This document shows, one piece after another, positions 52,301 to 60,300 of a stretch of 64,000 nucleotides of DNA. Position 1 is the first letter of the stretch; every line of letters starts with the position of its first letter. Below the pieces are notes generated by a model. The model was not told where the DNA came from. It saw nothing but the letters and a program-made list of their open reading frames with translations, and ran no database searches. Source of the stretch: Dermatemys mawii (Eukaryota > Chordata > Testudines > Dermatemydidae). The translations under genes were made by a program, and so were the position numbers. The stretch covers positions 11,575,830 to 11,639,829 of the forward strand of contig ML677386.1 of NCBI GenBank assembly GCA_007922305.1, read 5' to 3'.

Positions 52301-55300
52301 GCTGTAGGAAAAGCAAACAAACACAGTGTCTCAATTACTGTTCTTTTAAAAAAAAGCAAAAACAGCATCTCCTACTCGAAGAGAAGAAAAATCTGTTACT
52401 TACACTTACGATACATTTTTCTTCTTTTTATACAAATGAGGAATAAGATATCCCTTAATTCTGAATACAGGCGAGTCTCATCTTACGCGCGTATTCCATT
52501 CCGTGGTTAGCGCGTAAAGCGAAAATCGCGTATAGTGAAACTTTCATTGAGTTGAATGGCAGGCGGAATCACCCGCACTACAGAGGGAGTTTTTAAATTG
52601 TTGTTTTTCTTTTTTTCCCCCCATTTTTGCCAACCACGCAAAGCTGAATTCACGCATGTTAAATAAGCCTAAGATGTGACTCGCCTGTACAGTACCACCA
52701 CCTCCCTCACAAAAAAACCCAGAAGCTCAGAAGCCAGTCTGTTACAAACAAGCCAAATCTTAACGTTGTGTAACTAGTCGAGTCCTAGTGATGATGTTTA
52801 GTAATACACTTCGTATTTATATGCCACTTTTTATCAGAGGACCCCAAAGTGTTTCACAAAAGTTGAAGCATTATCCCAATTCTACAGATGGGGAAACCAG
52901 GAAACAAATGGTATGTGACTTACCCAAAGTCACACAATGAAATAGTGCCAGCGTTAGGAACAGAACTGAGTACTCAACACCAAAGCCCTTGTTTTAGCTA
53001 CTAGACTATACTGTTTCCCAAGTTCTCTAAAAGAAAGCTAAGAAATCTACTGCACATAGCACCAGCAGGTTTTCTGACTATGATCTAAGTTCATACAGGC
53101 TAAAAATAAGAGGCATATTCTCTAGTCAGAACTGCTTTGCACAGCAAGAATCAATTGATGGAAGACATCATGACCCTCTGAAATAGCAGCTCAGATGGAA
53201 AAAACAAAAACCATATTCAATCTGCCTTCACTTAGTTAACTGCATTACAATGGAGGAAGTGCTTTAAATTCATTCATTTGGGGGGTACTCAATTTGTTTT
53301 GTTTTGTTTTAAAAGTAATTTTGCATTGAAGTTTCTTTTTTGTTTTCTGTATTTTGGAAGAATTTATAACTTCCGCTGAAGTTGCAGAAGAAAAGTGGAA
53401 TTCAGAACTCAGAAATTAATTGATCTGTTTGGTACAAGATAAGGGGATGAGATTTTCAAAATGTTTTGTTTTTAGCTATTTATTATTTCTAAATCTCCAT
53501 ATACATTGCTAATTTAGCATAAAACTCTTAAAAACTGAATATTTGAAATTAATCCTGAACGATAAATCTTTTCTAGAATGATTCAATGATTCTCCCCAAT
53601 TATTTAGCACTGAGGAGCTGCACTAACGCTAAACTAGAAAAACTGTCAGTGCAGGCAAAACCATGGTAGATAAAAGTTTATAATTTAGTAAGAGAACAAT
53701 CAGAGAGACTCAAGTATACTGCATCACAAAATTGAATGTTTTATTATTTTGACATGTAGACTAATTTTTAATTATCACTTCATATTATATTAGCCAACAT
53801 GCTGCAGCATTTAGTGTAAATGTAGCCAAACTGTGATCTGTGGAGAGTTGTCTAGTCATATAATGCTGGCTCTTCTTGTTTCCAGTTACTAATTGTATTA
53901 ATAGGTAACTAAAATATATTAAATACTGCCCTAAAATTACTCTTCCAGTTTAACAACTGCTGTAGTTAACACAGGGATATTATGTAATTGTGAATGAAGA
54001 AAAGACAGGTAGCCCACAAGACTACATAAAAGATGTGGTCCACATCAGAAACATTTCAAGAATCCTTACCTTAACAAGAGTTCAGTAATAAGCTCTCACT
54101 ACAGACTACTAGCAAATCTTTGAAAAGTAGAGCAAGACTGTTTTGAAATAAGCTTAGTAGCAAAGTGAGAATTAGCAATGTTCTGTCCTGATCCCGGAAA
54201 CAAATGATACTAACAGACAAATGCTAACCCTGACTTGATACACTGCTAAAAACAAAGGCATCTGTAATGAGTTCTCACTGACATCAGGTGGATCATGTAT
54301 TTCTTTCACATTTTAAAAGTTAATCCAGACAAATATTACTTCATGTAAGTCAATTTGTTTTAAAAGCAATTTAGTTCACTCAAGTGCAACCCCTGAAGAT
54401 GAATAGATGCTTTTGGTCATCATTATTCTCAACACATTTTGGATTGCCCTAGTAAGCAGAAGATAGCTAACATATATATATGCTTATATTTAATTTTCTT
54501 CCCCTTCAGCAATGTTGTAGTCTATGCTTTGTTACTTCTTTGATCAGCTGTAAATTACAACATAACTAGCAGCTAGCCTTAAATGCAGGACTTCAAAAAG
54601 ATGTTAGAAACCACAAGATCGCCTGGAGTCTATGATTCTTAAAAGGAAATAAGGTTAGAGATTAAACATTTTTTCCTCCATAATCCATAAAAGAGCTCAA
54701 AGCGTTGTCCCACCCTGCCACTTCTATTGTGAAGAACTTCTCTTTTCTTCCTGACTTAAAAAAAGCCCACAACAAACATTAGATATCGTGTTCTCATCTA
54801 CCTTCTCTCTCTCTCTCCTCTTGGCCCACAATCCCCTCCCAAAAAACTATGGACAATGTAGAACCGCTGGATAACAAAAATACCAGACAAGGAAAATTTG
54901 AGCAAGCACACAAGTGATTTTAGTCCAAGTATTTTAAAACATTTAACTTAAATGCCCATATAGTAATTGTGGGAAAAGATGTGTTTGTTAAACATTAACT
55001 ACTCCGTTAATTAAAGGCTAAAAAAGCTCCCATTCCATTTCCAGTAAATACTGGAACAAAATCAGGGAAGACCAGATGACATTCCTGATATTAAGTTCAG
55101 GCCTTCTGATACATCAAAGAACCAAAAGGGCACAAGCTAACTTTTTTAAAAAGCAGATTATCATTAAGGAATCAGACATCTTTTTCTTTGACAATCTATC
55201 TAGGCTGCTTGAATTTTCTACAGCATTTCTTTATCAAAACTTCCAGTTTCCCTACCACTAACACCTAGAATATGTCTACACCAGGGGTAGGCAACCTATG

Positions 55301-57515
55301 ACATGTGTCAAAGGCGGCACGTGAGCTGATTTTCAGTGGCATTCACACTGTCTGGGTCCTGGCCACTGGTCCAGGGAGCTCTGCATTTTAATTTTAAAAT
55401 GAAGCTTCTTAAACATTTTAAAAACCTTATTTACTTTATATACAACAATAGTTTAGTTATATATTATAGACTTATAGAACAAGACCTTCTAAAAACGTTA
55501 AAATGTATTACTGGCACACAAAACCTTAAATTGGAGTGAATAAATGAAGACTCGGCACACCATTTCTGAAAGGTTGTCAACCCTGGTTTACACTGCAATA
55601 AATCTCCCACCCACCCCCAGCATTCAACCTCAGAAACAGGGTCAACAGACTCTAACACACAGGGCTAATAATTGCAACTCATATGATTGGTTTCAGGCTG
55701 AAGCCCAGTCTGTGAGACCCTCCTCCTTCACGAGGGCTTAAAGCACAGGTCCTGCCTGAGCATCTACACTGCATTTTTCAGCCCTATTGCCTGAGCCCTG
55801 CAAATCCAAATCAGCTGGTCTGGGCCAGTACCACGAGTCTTTTACTGCAGAATAGACATACCACTAAGGGCATTCTGAGGTCAGGTCAGGGGCTAAAAGA
55901 TACAAACTACTGAAGGTCAAAAATATTTCATTAGTAAAACTGCTAGATTAGTACCTGCTAAAACTGCAGATCTTAAAGCCAATTATTTCTGTAGCAGAAC
56001 CTCAGTGGTAAGAACCAAAAATCAAATTCAAAATCAGTTTCTCTAACCATTACCTATGATGTGGCTAACCCAATTACAAAAAAAGAATGTATCAAGATGT
56101 TGTGTTTGATTTGTAGTGCACATGAGATGTGGAACCCTGAATTCTTACTATATATAATGATCCTCACTCCTCCCCTCAAATCGCCCTTCTTCCATTGTTC
56201 TAGCACCCTAAGCAGCCGGGAAGCGGGAGGAGGGTTGGCTACCCTGATGCTGAATGGCTCCTGCAGTAGTGCATGGAGTCCTCTACAGCCCCACTGTCAC
56301 AGAAGTGAGCAGTACAGAACAGAGATCCCCGGCTAGGATTGCACGGAGGAGTATGACGAGCCCCTGAATGTGGGGGAGGCCACCCTGCTACTGAATGGCT
56401 CCTGCCATCTTGATTATAGGAACTTCTGATTATATGAATAAAATCCATGTCCTCCATGCTATTCGAATAATTGCACTGTACTCCTTCAGTACACTCAGAA
56501 GTGTTAAGTTCAGGTCTATCAGATCAGGAACTCATTCCTCAGCAAAGAACAAGATGTGCAGTGCAGAGAAAACAATTTTCCTTCTTTTCAATAACTCATT
56601 TGCGCTACTAAAAAAAGGAGTAAATTACAACTATATTTTTTAGTCATGTAAACTATAACTGTGACCAAGTTGTACCTAGGACAAGACCCCCTTAAAAAAA
56701 AACAAAACAGAAGTTACCTAGCATTCTCTCTTTCCCTCTACTCCCTTCCTTTCTGAAAGGTCCAACCTTGAAGAACAATACACAAAGCTTCAGAATTTAG
56801 GATTCTAATTAATTTTGTTGTCTTTTCTTTTTCTAAGCATACTGATACCAAAGTGGAGGGGGAGAGAACATAGTGCAAAATCCCTACCACAAAAACAAAG
56901 ATGAGAATACAGAAAGTATATAAAGACATGTTTTCTATTCCTGATTTCCACAAAAAGGATAGTTACAAAAATCTCATTATTTCTGGTGAGGAGTTATGAG
57001 CTAATAGTAGAATATTCTGATACGCTAATTCTCAAGAACACGCAGGCATCAAATAGTTTACCAGGGGATTGCCCACATATAGTAGACCACTTTAGATGAA
57101 AGATTACTACAGAATCTTAAACTGCAGTAGGGTAGGGAATCACTCGTCCATTGGATTACAATTTTACTGATTTAGTGTTGTGTTAAACCCTGTTTCAGTG
57201 CCAAATACCAGACAATATAATTTTCAATCAAAAATTAAAGACTATCAAGTAATAAAAGGGAGTTTTGGGCTGCTAAGAAAGAAATTGATCAGATTTCAGA
57301 AAAAAGGAAAATGAAGATCAGACCGAGTTAGTCTATAGACCATCATATACTGGTTTTCCACTTAGCTATGTATCAAAGTTCCATTCTTACTGTACCTTGT
57401 AATATCTGAAGTAGTCTTGTTCTTGCAATTTCTGTATTTTGGGGAAGATCTTGTAAGTATTGAAGTCATCAATGCTTTCTATATCACACAAGCAGTCATC
57501 CAACAGTCCGGAGAG
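19339..57515 (-). CDS. ERO1B: ERO1B, coding exons 2-16 of 16 (exon 1 outside window)
   Basis: ERO1-like protein beta is the FAD-dependent ER thiol oxidase that passes electrons from protein disulfide isomerase to oxygen. Exons 2-16 were placed by translating the - strand and checking GT-AG sites and phase; every junction fits. They total 1302 nt (433 residues plus stop), which with a roughly 34-residue exon 1 gives about 467, the usual ERO1B length. Visible hallmarks are the N-terminal DDCLCD, the outer shuttle cysteines in GHCSIRDC (exon 3), FAD-pocket regions [15 protein letters not shown] (exon 7) and [10 protein letters not shown] (exon 11), [20 protein letters not shown] (exon 12), and the inner catalytic pair in MDCVGCDKC (exon 14). 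[14 protein letters not shown] and the QHTR C-terminus fit ERO1B rather than ERO1A. It converges on GPR137B. It appears intact. Confidence 0.95.
19400..20410. other. ERO1B intron 15
   Basis: About 1 kb of AT-rich intron; no recognised repeat. Confidence 0.6.
20411..20544 (-). CDS. ERO1B: ERO1B exon 15
   Basis: A 134-nt exon with donor GTAAGT. It encodes [20 protein letters not shown] followed by [20 protein letters not shown] and NAFG. It ends two bases into an arginine codon. Confidence 0.96.
20545..22139. other. ERO1B intron 14
   Basis: It holds a CR1 3' fragment at 21040-21103. The CT-rich stretch at 20640-20940 looks repeat-derived but is unclassified. Confidence 0.5.
21040..21103 (+). 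repeat. CR1 LINE 3'-terminal fragment
   Basis: GGATTGGACTAGATGACCTC followed by CTGAGGTCTCTTCCAACC and a TATTCTCTGATA tail is the typical CR1 3' end. Confidence 0.8.
22140..22226 (-). CDS. ERO1B: ERO1B exon 14: catalytic CxxC
   Basis: An 87-nt, phase 0-0 exon with acceptor TTGCTAG and donor GTATGT. It encodes [20 protein letters not shown] followed by [13 protein letters not shown] is the inner active-site pair next to FAD, and NIS is a conserved N-glycosylation sequon. Confidence 0.96.
22423..24518 (-). mobile_element. CR1 LINE, 5'-truncated, 2.1 kb
   Basis: Reading from right to left on the - strand, fragments of the CR1 ORF2 reverse transcriptase appear in order: [11 protein letters not shown] (24146-24424), [18 protein letters not shown] (23896-24108), [17 protein letters not shown] (23587-23862), and [17 protein letters not shown] (22977-23435). 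The 3' UTR reaches 22423. The polymerase box reads KFADGTKL, with glycine where active copies have a second aspartate, and the frame is interrupted, so the copy is dead. It lies in ERO1B intron 13, in the same orientation as the gene. Confidence 0.92.
24519..26276. other. ERO1B intron 13, remainder
   Basis: 24519-25260 is moderately GC-rich and may be repeat-derived; it was not classified. The rest is plain AT-rich intron. Confidence 0.4.
26277..26346 (-). CDS. ERO1B: ERO1B exon 13
   Basis: A 70-nt exon with donor GTAAAG. Its first base completes the lysine codon, then [20 protein letters not shown] and SLK follow. It is phase 0 at its 3' end. Confidence 0.95.
26608..26867. mobile_element. 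Short interspersed element containing a perfect 73-bp inverted repeat
   Basis: A 260-bp insertion between 8-bp duplications AGCCTAGA (26600-26607, 26868-26875). It opens ATCAGAGGGGTAGCCGTG, an edge common in sauropsid repeats. Arms 26653-26725 and 26779-26851 are exact reverse complements around a 53-nt spacer. No coding content. It sits about 300 bp upstream of ERO1B exon 13. Confidence 0.85.
27250..27704 (-). mobile_element. Candidate solo LTR
   Basis: A GC-rich block in an AT-rich intron. On the - strand it starts TGTGGCAGGGC, then has a TATA box CTATAAAAG (27513-27521) and, about 165 nt on, an AATAAA signal (27347-27352), with a second at 27325-27330. That order suits a retroviral-type LTR. 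No internal coding region is attached. The 3' boundary and flanking duplication are unresolved. Confidence 0.5.
27932..28239 (-). mobile_element. hAT MITE, family B, copy 2 (inverted)
   Basis: A 308-bp copy in reverse orientation: starts CAGGGGTCGGCAACCTTTC and ends CATAGGTTGCCTACCCCTG. Perfect 8-bp duplications TTTTAAAA (27924-27931, 28240-28247). Confidence 0.93.
28440..28686 (-). CDS. ERO1B: ERO1B exon 12 (largest coding exon)
   Basis: A 247-nt exon with acceptor CTGCATAG and donor GTAAGA. It encodes [30 protein letters not shown] and the segment running from [12 protein letters not shown] to DIFRDT. It ends two bases into a lysine codon, so the apparent TAA at the boundary belongs to the intron. 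Confidence 0.96.
28878..28970 (-). CDS. ERO1B: ERO1B exon 11: FAD-binding segment
   Basis: A 93-nt exon with acceptor CTGACCAG and donor GTAATT. It encodes [20 protein letters not shown] and [17 protein letters not shown] is the conserved family segment that contacts FAD. Confidence 0.95.
28971..30300. other. ERO1B intron 10, right-hand part of gene direction
   Basis: AT-rich intron. A purine-rich stretch near 29700-30150 may be an old repeat but was not classified. Confidence 0.4.
30301..30582. mobile_element. Foldback MITE
   Basis: About 280 bp that is almost entirely one imperfect inverted repeat with arms of about 137 nt. For example, TTCCTTAGTGTACTTCAGTG near 30410 faces CACTACATTGAAGTGCACTA near 30440, and the outer ends TTTGTCTACACGG and GAGGGCAAA also pair loosely. 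Confidence 0.75.
31747..31773 (-). CDS. ERO1B: ERO1B exon 10 (27 nt)
   Basis: A 27-nt exon between acceptor GTTTTCAG and donor GTAAAA, encoding (G)ESFYTWLE plus one base. It is phase 1-1, like exon 9, so skipping it would keep the frame. Confidence 0.9.
31847..34331. mobile_element. Inverted-arm hAT element, copy 2, split by a CR1
   Basis: The ends are TAGGGCCACTGAG and TTGACAGCCCTA. The left arm (about 32210-32425, - strand) and right arm (about 32874-33100, + strand) carry convergent copies of the hAT C-terminal region; the right one reads [17 protein letters not shown]. Between them the - strand encodes [19 protein letters not shown] and an acidic SDSDDESEH stretch (32442-32753). The N-terminal transposase half is absent. 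A CR1 interrupts it at 33193-34041. Confidence 0.85.
33193..34041 (+). mobile_element. CR1 LINE, 5'-truncated and internally deleted
   Basis: The + strand encodes [19 protein letters not shown], then [16 protein letters not shown], and near the end [20 protein letters not shown]. It ends in a CR1 3' tail with CTATGATGCTATGAT. The hAT sequence resumes directly after it (GATAAAGAGATTGCAC). Confidence 0.9.
34332..36076. other. ERO1B intron 9, remainder
   Basis: AT-rich intron with a TTTA microsatellite at about 34660-34678. Nothing else was recognised. Confidence 0.5.
36077..36088 (-). CDS. ERO1B: ERO1B exon 9, 12-nt microexon
   Basis: A 12-nt exon GGGAGGATGATG between a polypyrimidine acceptor ending TTCCAG and a strong GTAAGT donor. 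It completes a glycine codon, adds EDD, and leaves one base for the next codon, giving SRGEDDGESF across exons 8-10. Its acidic content and its fit in phase at both ends support it despite the small size. Confidence 0.85.
36089..37515. other. ERO1B intron 8
   Basis: 1.4 kb of AT-rich intron with no recognised element. Confidence 0.6.
37516..37562 (-). CDS. ERO1B: ERO1B exon 8 (47 nt)
   Basis: Encodes [15 protein letters not shown] flanked by split codons. The donor is GGG|GTGGGT, chosen because only it joins in frame to the 12-nt exon 9. The intron between exons 7 and 8 is only 86 nt (37563-37648). Confidence 0.92.
37649..37769 (-). CDS. ERO1B: ERO1B exon 7: part of FAD pocket
   Basis: A 121-nt exon with acceptor TGTTTAG and donor GTAACT. 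It encodes [19 protein letters not shown] followed by [20 protein letters not shown] and F. The tryptophan-rich GYKG..W..W segment is part of the conserved FAD-binding region of ERO1 oxidases. Confidence 0.95.
38224..38361. repeat. MITE-like repeat with CCAATCCTG ends
   Basis: Starts GGCCCCAATCCTGAAAA and ends TTTTCAGGATTGGTGC, an inverted pair. Inside, GTTAAGCATGTGAATG occurs twice. Confidence 0.65.
39517..39829. repeat. MITE family D, diverged copy
   Basis: The ends (ATATAGCTACATAGC and GCTGTGTAGGCATCC) are decayed forms of the TATGTCTACACTGCAA terminus seen at 44166 and 55269. The inside shares the CTGACTTGGGCT motif. A TTTG microsatellite (39784-39801) lies near the right end. Confidence 0.45.
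40235..40308 (-). CDS. ERO1B: ERO1B exon 6
   Basis: A 74-nt exon with acceptor TTTCTCAG and donor GTAAAA. It encodes [20 protein letters not shown] and CELD after completing the preceding serine codon. Confidence 0.95.
40640..40818. repeat. Diverged foldback-MITE remnant
   Basis: The right edge TTTGTATAGACAAGTC and the internal GCACACTAGGGAACTTTCAG recall the element at 30301-30582. The left edge is unclear. Confidence 0.35.
42115..42420 (+). mobile_element. hAT MITE, family B, copy 3
   Basis: A 306-bp copy, CAGGGGTAGACAACCTATGG to AAAGATTGCCAACCCCTG. Target duplications CTCTAATC and CTCCAATC match at 7 of 8 positions. Confidence 0.92.
43140..43222 (-). CDS. ERO1B: ERO1B exon 5
   Basis: An 83-nt exon with acceptor TTACAG and donor GTAAGC, encoding [20 protein letters not shown] and GAINSTL. 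It contains two possible N-glycosylation sequons, NST twice, and ends two bases into a serine codon. Confidence 0.93.
44166..44340. repeat. MITE family D
   Basis: A 175-bp repeat with inverted ends GGGTATGCCTTCACTGCAA and TTGCAGTGTAGACATAC. Confidence 0.7.
45301..45567. repeat. hAT-like element with internal short repeats
   Basis: Starts CAGAAGTTCCCAAAC and ends GTTTGGGAATCACTG, an inverted pair. Inside, AGCAAAATGGTA or AGTAAAATGGCA recurs three times. No clear 8-bp duplication. Confidence 0.6.
47323..47339. repeat. CA microsatellite
   Basis: About eight CA units. Confidence 0.9.
47480..47521 (-). CDS. ERO1B: ERO1B exon 4 (42 nt)
   Basis: Encodes [14 protein letters not shown], phase 0-0. 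The acceptor must be the AAG before AGTAAAG. Using the next AG, two bases on, would shift the frame and meet a stop at once. Donor GTAAGT. Confidence 0.9.
47522..50086. other. ERO1B intron 3
   Basis: AT-rich intron with one MIR (49222-49430). A stretch at 48470-48520 (GGCCAAATTTTCAAAAGTG) resembles a widespread short repeat; not classified. Confidence 0.5.
49222..49430 (+). repeat. MIR-type SINE
   Basis: Starts ACAGTATAG, contains the MIR core CAGGAGACCTGGGTTC, the CTCAGCTTCTCTATCTATAA segment and AAAATGGGGATG, in MIR order. Confidence 0.75.
50087..50170 (-). CDS. ERO1B: ERO1B exon 3: outer shuttle disulfide
   Basis: An 84-nt, phase 0-0 exon of 28 codons with donor GTATGG. It starts [20 protein letters not shown] and ends CHVEPCPE. 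The two cysteines of GHCSIRDC are spaced as in the ERO1 outer active site, which exchanges disulfides with PDI. Confidence 0.95.
50171..52465. other. ERO1B intron 2, right-flank part
   Basis: AT-rich intron. An A-rich run at 50173-50186 follows the exon 3 acceptor region. A MIR fragment lies near 52108-52215. Confidence 0.5.
52108..52215 (-). repeat. MIR-type SINE fragment
   Basis: GGTTAAGTGACTTGTCTATT, then TTACACAGG and GACCCTGGATTTCCCAAGTC is a MIR read in reverse. A possible other part lies at 51770-51800, separated by unrelated sequence. Confidence 0.5.
52468..52687. mobile_element. Tigger-like MITE (Tc1/mariner)
   Basis: A 220-bp element with inverted ends CAGGCGAGTCTCATCTTACG and AAGATGTGACTCGCCTG, flanked by TA on both sides (52466-52467, 52688-52689). 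CpG-containing in its first third. Non-coding. Confidence 0.85.
52817..53014 (-). repeat. MIR-type SINE
   Basis: CAAAGTGTTTCACAAAAG, ATTCTACAGATGGGGAAAC, ACTTACCCAAAGTCACAC and ACTATACTGT follow the MIR order on the reverse strand. Confidence 0.8.
53036..55268. other. ERO1B intron 2, no recognised element
   Basis: AT-rich intron with a short CT run near 54805-54818. Nothing coding or repetitive was recognised. Confidence 0.5.
55269..55862. repeat. MITE family D, split by a hAT MITE
   Basis: The left edge AATATGTCTACAC continues after the hAT insertion as TTTACACTGCAATAAATC. The right edge CTGCAGAATAGACATACC is its inverted partner. Confidence 0.65.
55282..55585 (+). mobile_element. hAT MITE, family B, copy 4
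   Basis: A 304-bp copy, CAGGGGTAGGCAACCTATGA to AAAGGTTGTCAACCCTG. Target duplications GTCTACAC and GTTTACAC match at 7 of 8 positions. Inserted in a MITE D terminus. Confidence 0.92.
55863..57395. other. ERO1B intron 2, part nearest exon 2
   Basis: 56150-56490 is more GC-rich and ends with a possible Tigger-like edge (TTGCACTGTA near 56470); low certainty. The rest is ordinary intron. Confidence 0.4.
57396..57515 (-). CDS. ERO1B: ERO1B exon 2
   Basis: A 120-nt, phase 0-0 exon with acceptor TTGTAG and donor GTACAG. It encodes [19 protein letters not shown], then a lysine-rich stretch ending DYFRYYK. The CLC pair is the conserved N-terminal cysteine pair of the family. Confidence 0.95.
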
Positions 57516-58650
57516 CTACAAGACATGAATATGTTATATTCTATTGCTTTACTGACCAAGATTCAAGGTAGTAAAAATAGTTCTTAGATAAACAAATCAA
57601 ACCCAACAAAAATTAGAAGATTTTTCTTAATAAAGCTAGATGAGGAATTAGATACTGTATTACATTAATGCATCATTGATTATTTAATTTTGTTATCAGT
57701 TGGGTTAAACCCTTGCTGAAACCAGTGGCTGTAACACCCACCCGTAATTTGTGCAAGCAACAATTTAGCTGCTTTATGGAATCAGATAGCTGAAAAATAG
57801 TAGATTACACCCAAAACAAAGATGTATGCAGGCAGAGAGATTTTGTTTTGTGTAGATCTGAGTGTCTGTGAAAGTAAAAAGGCAAGAGAGAGAAAGAGGC
57901 AACAAGCAAGCATTAGACATAACCACAGAAGCATTGATAGTCTGGCCCTCAGTGAAAGATGTGTGAGCTTTTGGGCAGAGCGCTGTCTAAAAAGGGGTCT
58001 GAACCACTGAGCAAAGAAATTGTCTCCTGCCTTTTGATTCTTGCTATGTTCAGGAAAACAGGACTTTGTACATTCTTGGTAAATAAACAGGATAGTATCA
58101 AAAAGTATCTGGCTGCGTTATCAATTTCTCTTCAAACAAAATCATAGGATCCTAAATTTTGGCTAACTGCTAAACTCAAAGAGGGGTGACAATATCTTAT
58201 CTTTACATTTGTTTAGAATAGAAAAGTAATTTCTGATGCCATGACTGGCATCAGTCCACCTCTAGGTGCAATACTATTTGAATGTAGTAACTATGGAGAT
58301 AAATGCTGTGGCCTTGCAATTTATACTTCAATGGAGTCCATCTTTGTGGAACATGTTGCAGCCTGAAGGGCCTACATTTCGCAAACCAGGAGGCTACATT
58401 ATGTTAAGACACAATTTTCTGAGATACACAGTACTGTCACAGAAATTGTTTACCAACTCTGAGATTGAGCCCCTAATGTACATAAAAATTGTGCATTTCT
58501 TAACTTTAAATACTTCACTTTGAGTTTAAAGTAAGTTCTGTTAACCCATTTCTAAAAGAGGAATAGTCACATTATACTTCCAACTCTTTAAAGTATTTTG
58601 ATACTTATTAGAATAATAGACTGTTACATATATTACATTTCTAATAATAA
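57516..58650. other. ERO1B intron 1, part nearest exon 2
   Basis: AT-rich sequence with no recognised element and no signal-peptide exon. Confidence 0.5.
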
Positions 58651-59103
58651 TGTAAGAGCAGCCACAGTGGGTCAGACTAATGGTCCATCTAGCCCACTAT
58701 CCTGTCTCTGACAATAGACAATGTCTGATGCTTCAGAGGGAATGAACAAAACAGGGCAACTCTGAGTGATCCCTCCCATGTTACTCAGTCTGTTTCTGGC
58801 ATTTGGAGGTTTAGGGATGCCTAGAATATGCAATTGCATCCCTGACCATCTTGGATAAAGGCTATGGATGGATCTATGCTCCGTGAACGTATCTAATTCT
58901 TTTTTGAACCTAGTTATATTTTTGACCTTCACAATATCCCCCAGTTCTACAGACTGACACTGTGTTGTAGGAAGAAGTATCTCCTTATGTTTGTTTTAAA
59001 CCTGCTGCCTATTAATTTAATCAGGTGACACCCTAGTTCTTGTTATATGAAGGGGTAAAGAACACCTCCTTATTCAATTCATGATGTTAACAGACTTCTA
59101 TGG

Positions 59104-59356
59104 CAGTGGTCGTCAAAGTGGGGCGCGAGACCACCCCCGGGGGTGCGCGAGACCCAGGCGCCACCGTGGATCCTGCATGGGACACCTCCGATTTCGGCAG
59201 CGGTCTATTTTGGTACTGCCGAAATGCCGTCGCAGAAAGTGAAAGCTTTCTGTTCAGCGGCATTTCGGCGGACCTACCCGGGTGGGGGGGGGGGCCCGCG
59301 AGCGGACACCGCTCCACAGAAGGGGGCCGCGGCCGGGAAAAGATTGAGGACCGTTG
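59104..59356. mobile_element. CpG-rich hAT-like MITE nested in CR1
   Basis: A 253-bp element with ends CAGTGGTCGTCAA and TTGAGGACCGTTG (10 of 13 paired) and flanks TTCTATGG and CTATATGG (6 of 8). It contains a 12-bp perfect inverted repeat GCCGAAATGCCG (59218-59229 with 59258-59269) and many CpGs. Confidence 0.7.
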
Positions 59357-60300
59357 CTATATGGCATCACCACTTAAACATCTCTTTTCTAAGCTCAACA
59401 GTCCCAGACTCTCTCTTCACACGGAAGCTGTTTCATACTCCTAATTATTTCTGTTGCCCTTCTCTACTTTTTCCAGTTGTAATATATCTTTTTGGCTGAC
59501 CAGAACTGCATGCAGTATTCAAGATGTGGGCATACCACGAATTTATATAGCAGCATTATCTATTCCTTTCATACTGGTTCCTAACATGGTTAGCTTTTTT
59601 TACATTTGCTGCACATTGAGAAGACGTATTTAGAGAACTAACCATGATGATTCAAAGATCTCTTTCTTGAGTGGTAACAGCTAATTTAAACCCCATCATT
59701 TTGCATGGATAGTTGGGATTATCTGCATTTATCAACATGAAATTTCATCTGCCATTTTGTCACCCAGACCCCCTGTTTTGTAAAATCACTTTTTTTACAA
59801 AAATAACTCTTCACAGTTTGCTTTGGACTTAACCATATTGAATAATTTTGTATCATCTGCAAATTTTGCAACTTCACTGTTTACTCCTTTTCCAGATCAT
59901 TTATGAATATGTGGAAGTCTTGGTCCCAGATCCTTGGGAGACCTGACTATTTACCACTCTCCACTGTGAAACCCGGCCATTTATTCCTACCCTTTATTTC
60001 CTATCTTTTAACCAGTTACTGATCCATGAGAGAACCTTCCCTCTGCTCTCATAACTGCTTACTTTGCGTAAGAGCCTTTGACGTGGGACCTTGTCAAAGG
60101 CTTTCTGAATGTCCAAGCACACTATATCCACTGATCACCCTTTTTCACGTACTTGTTGACTCCCTCAAATAACTTTCATAGATTGGTGAGGCATGCTTTC
60201 CCTTTACAAAAGCCATTTTGACTCTTCTCCAACACATCATGTTTATGCATCTGATAATTCTACTCTTCTCTATAATTTCAAACAATATGCCTGGTACTTA

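Noticed and set aside
19339..57515. First reading of the - strand gene as ERO1A and of the + strand gene as GPR137C
   Set aside because: [22 protein letters not shown], the QHTR C-terminus and the GPR137B tail wording fit the B paralogues better; the human ERO1B-GPR137B neighbourhood agrees.
59087..59499. Overlapping open frames and a CpG-rich patch as the ERO1B first exon and promoter
   Set aside because: The patch has transposon-like ends, near-duplicated flanks and sits inside a CR1; the frames run in both directions and encode no signal peptide.
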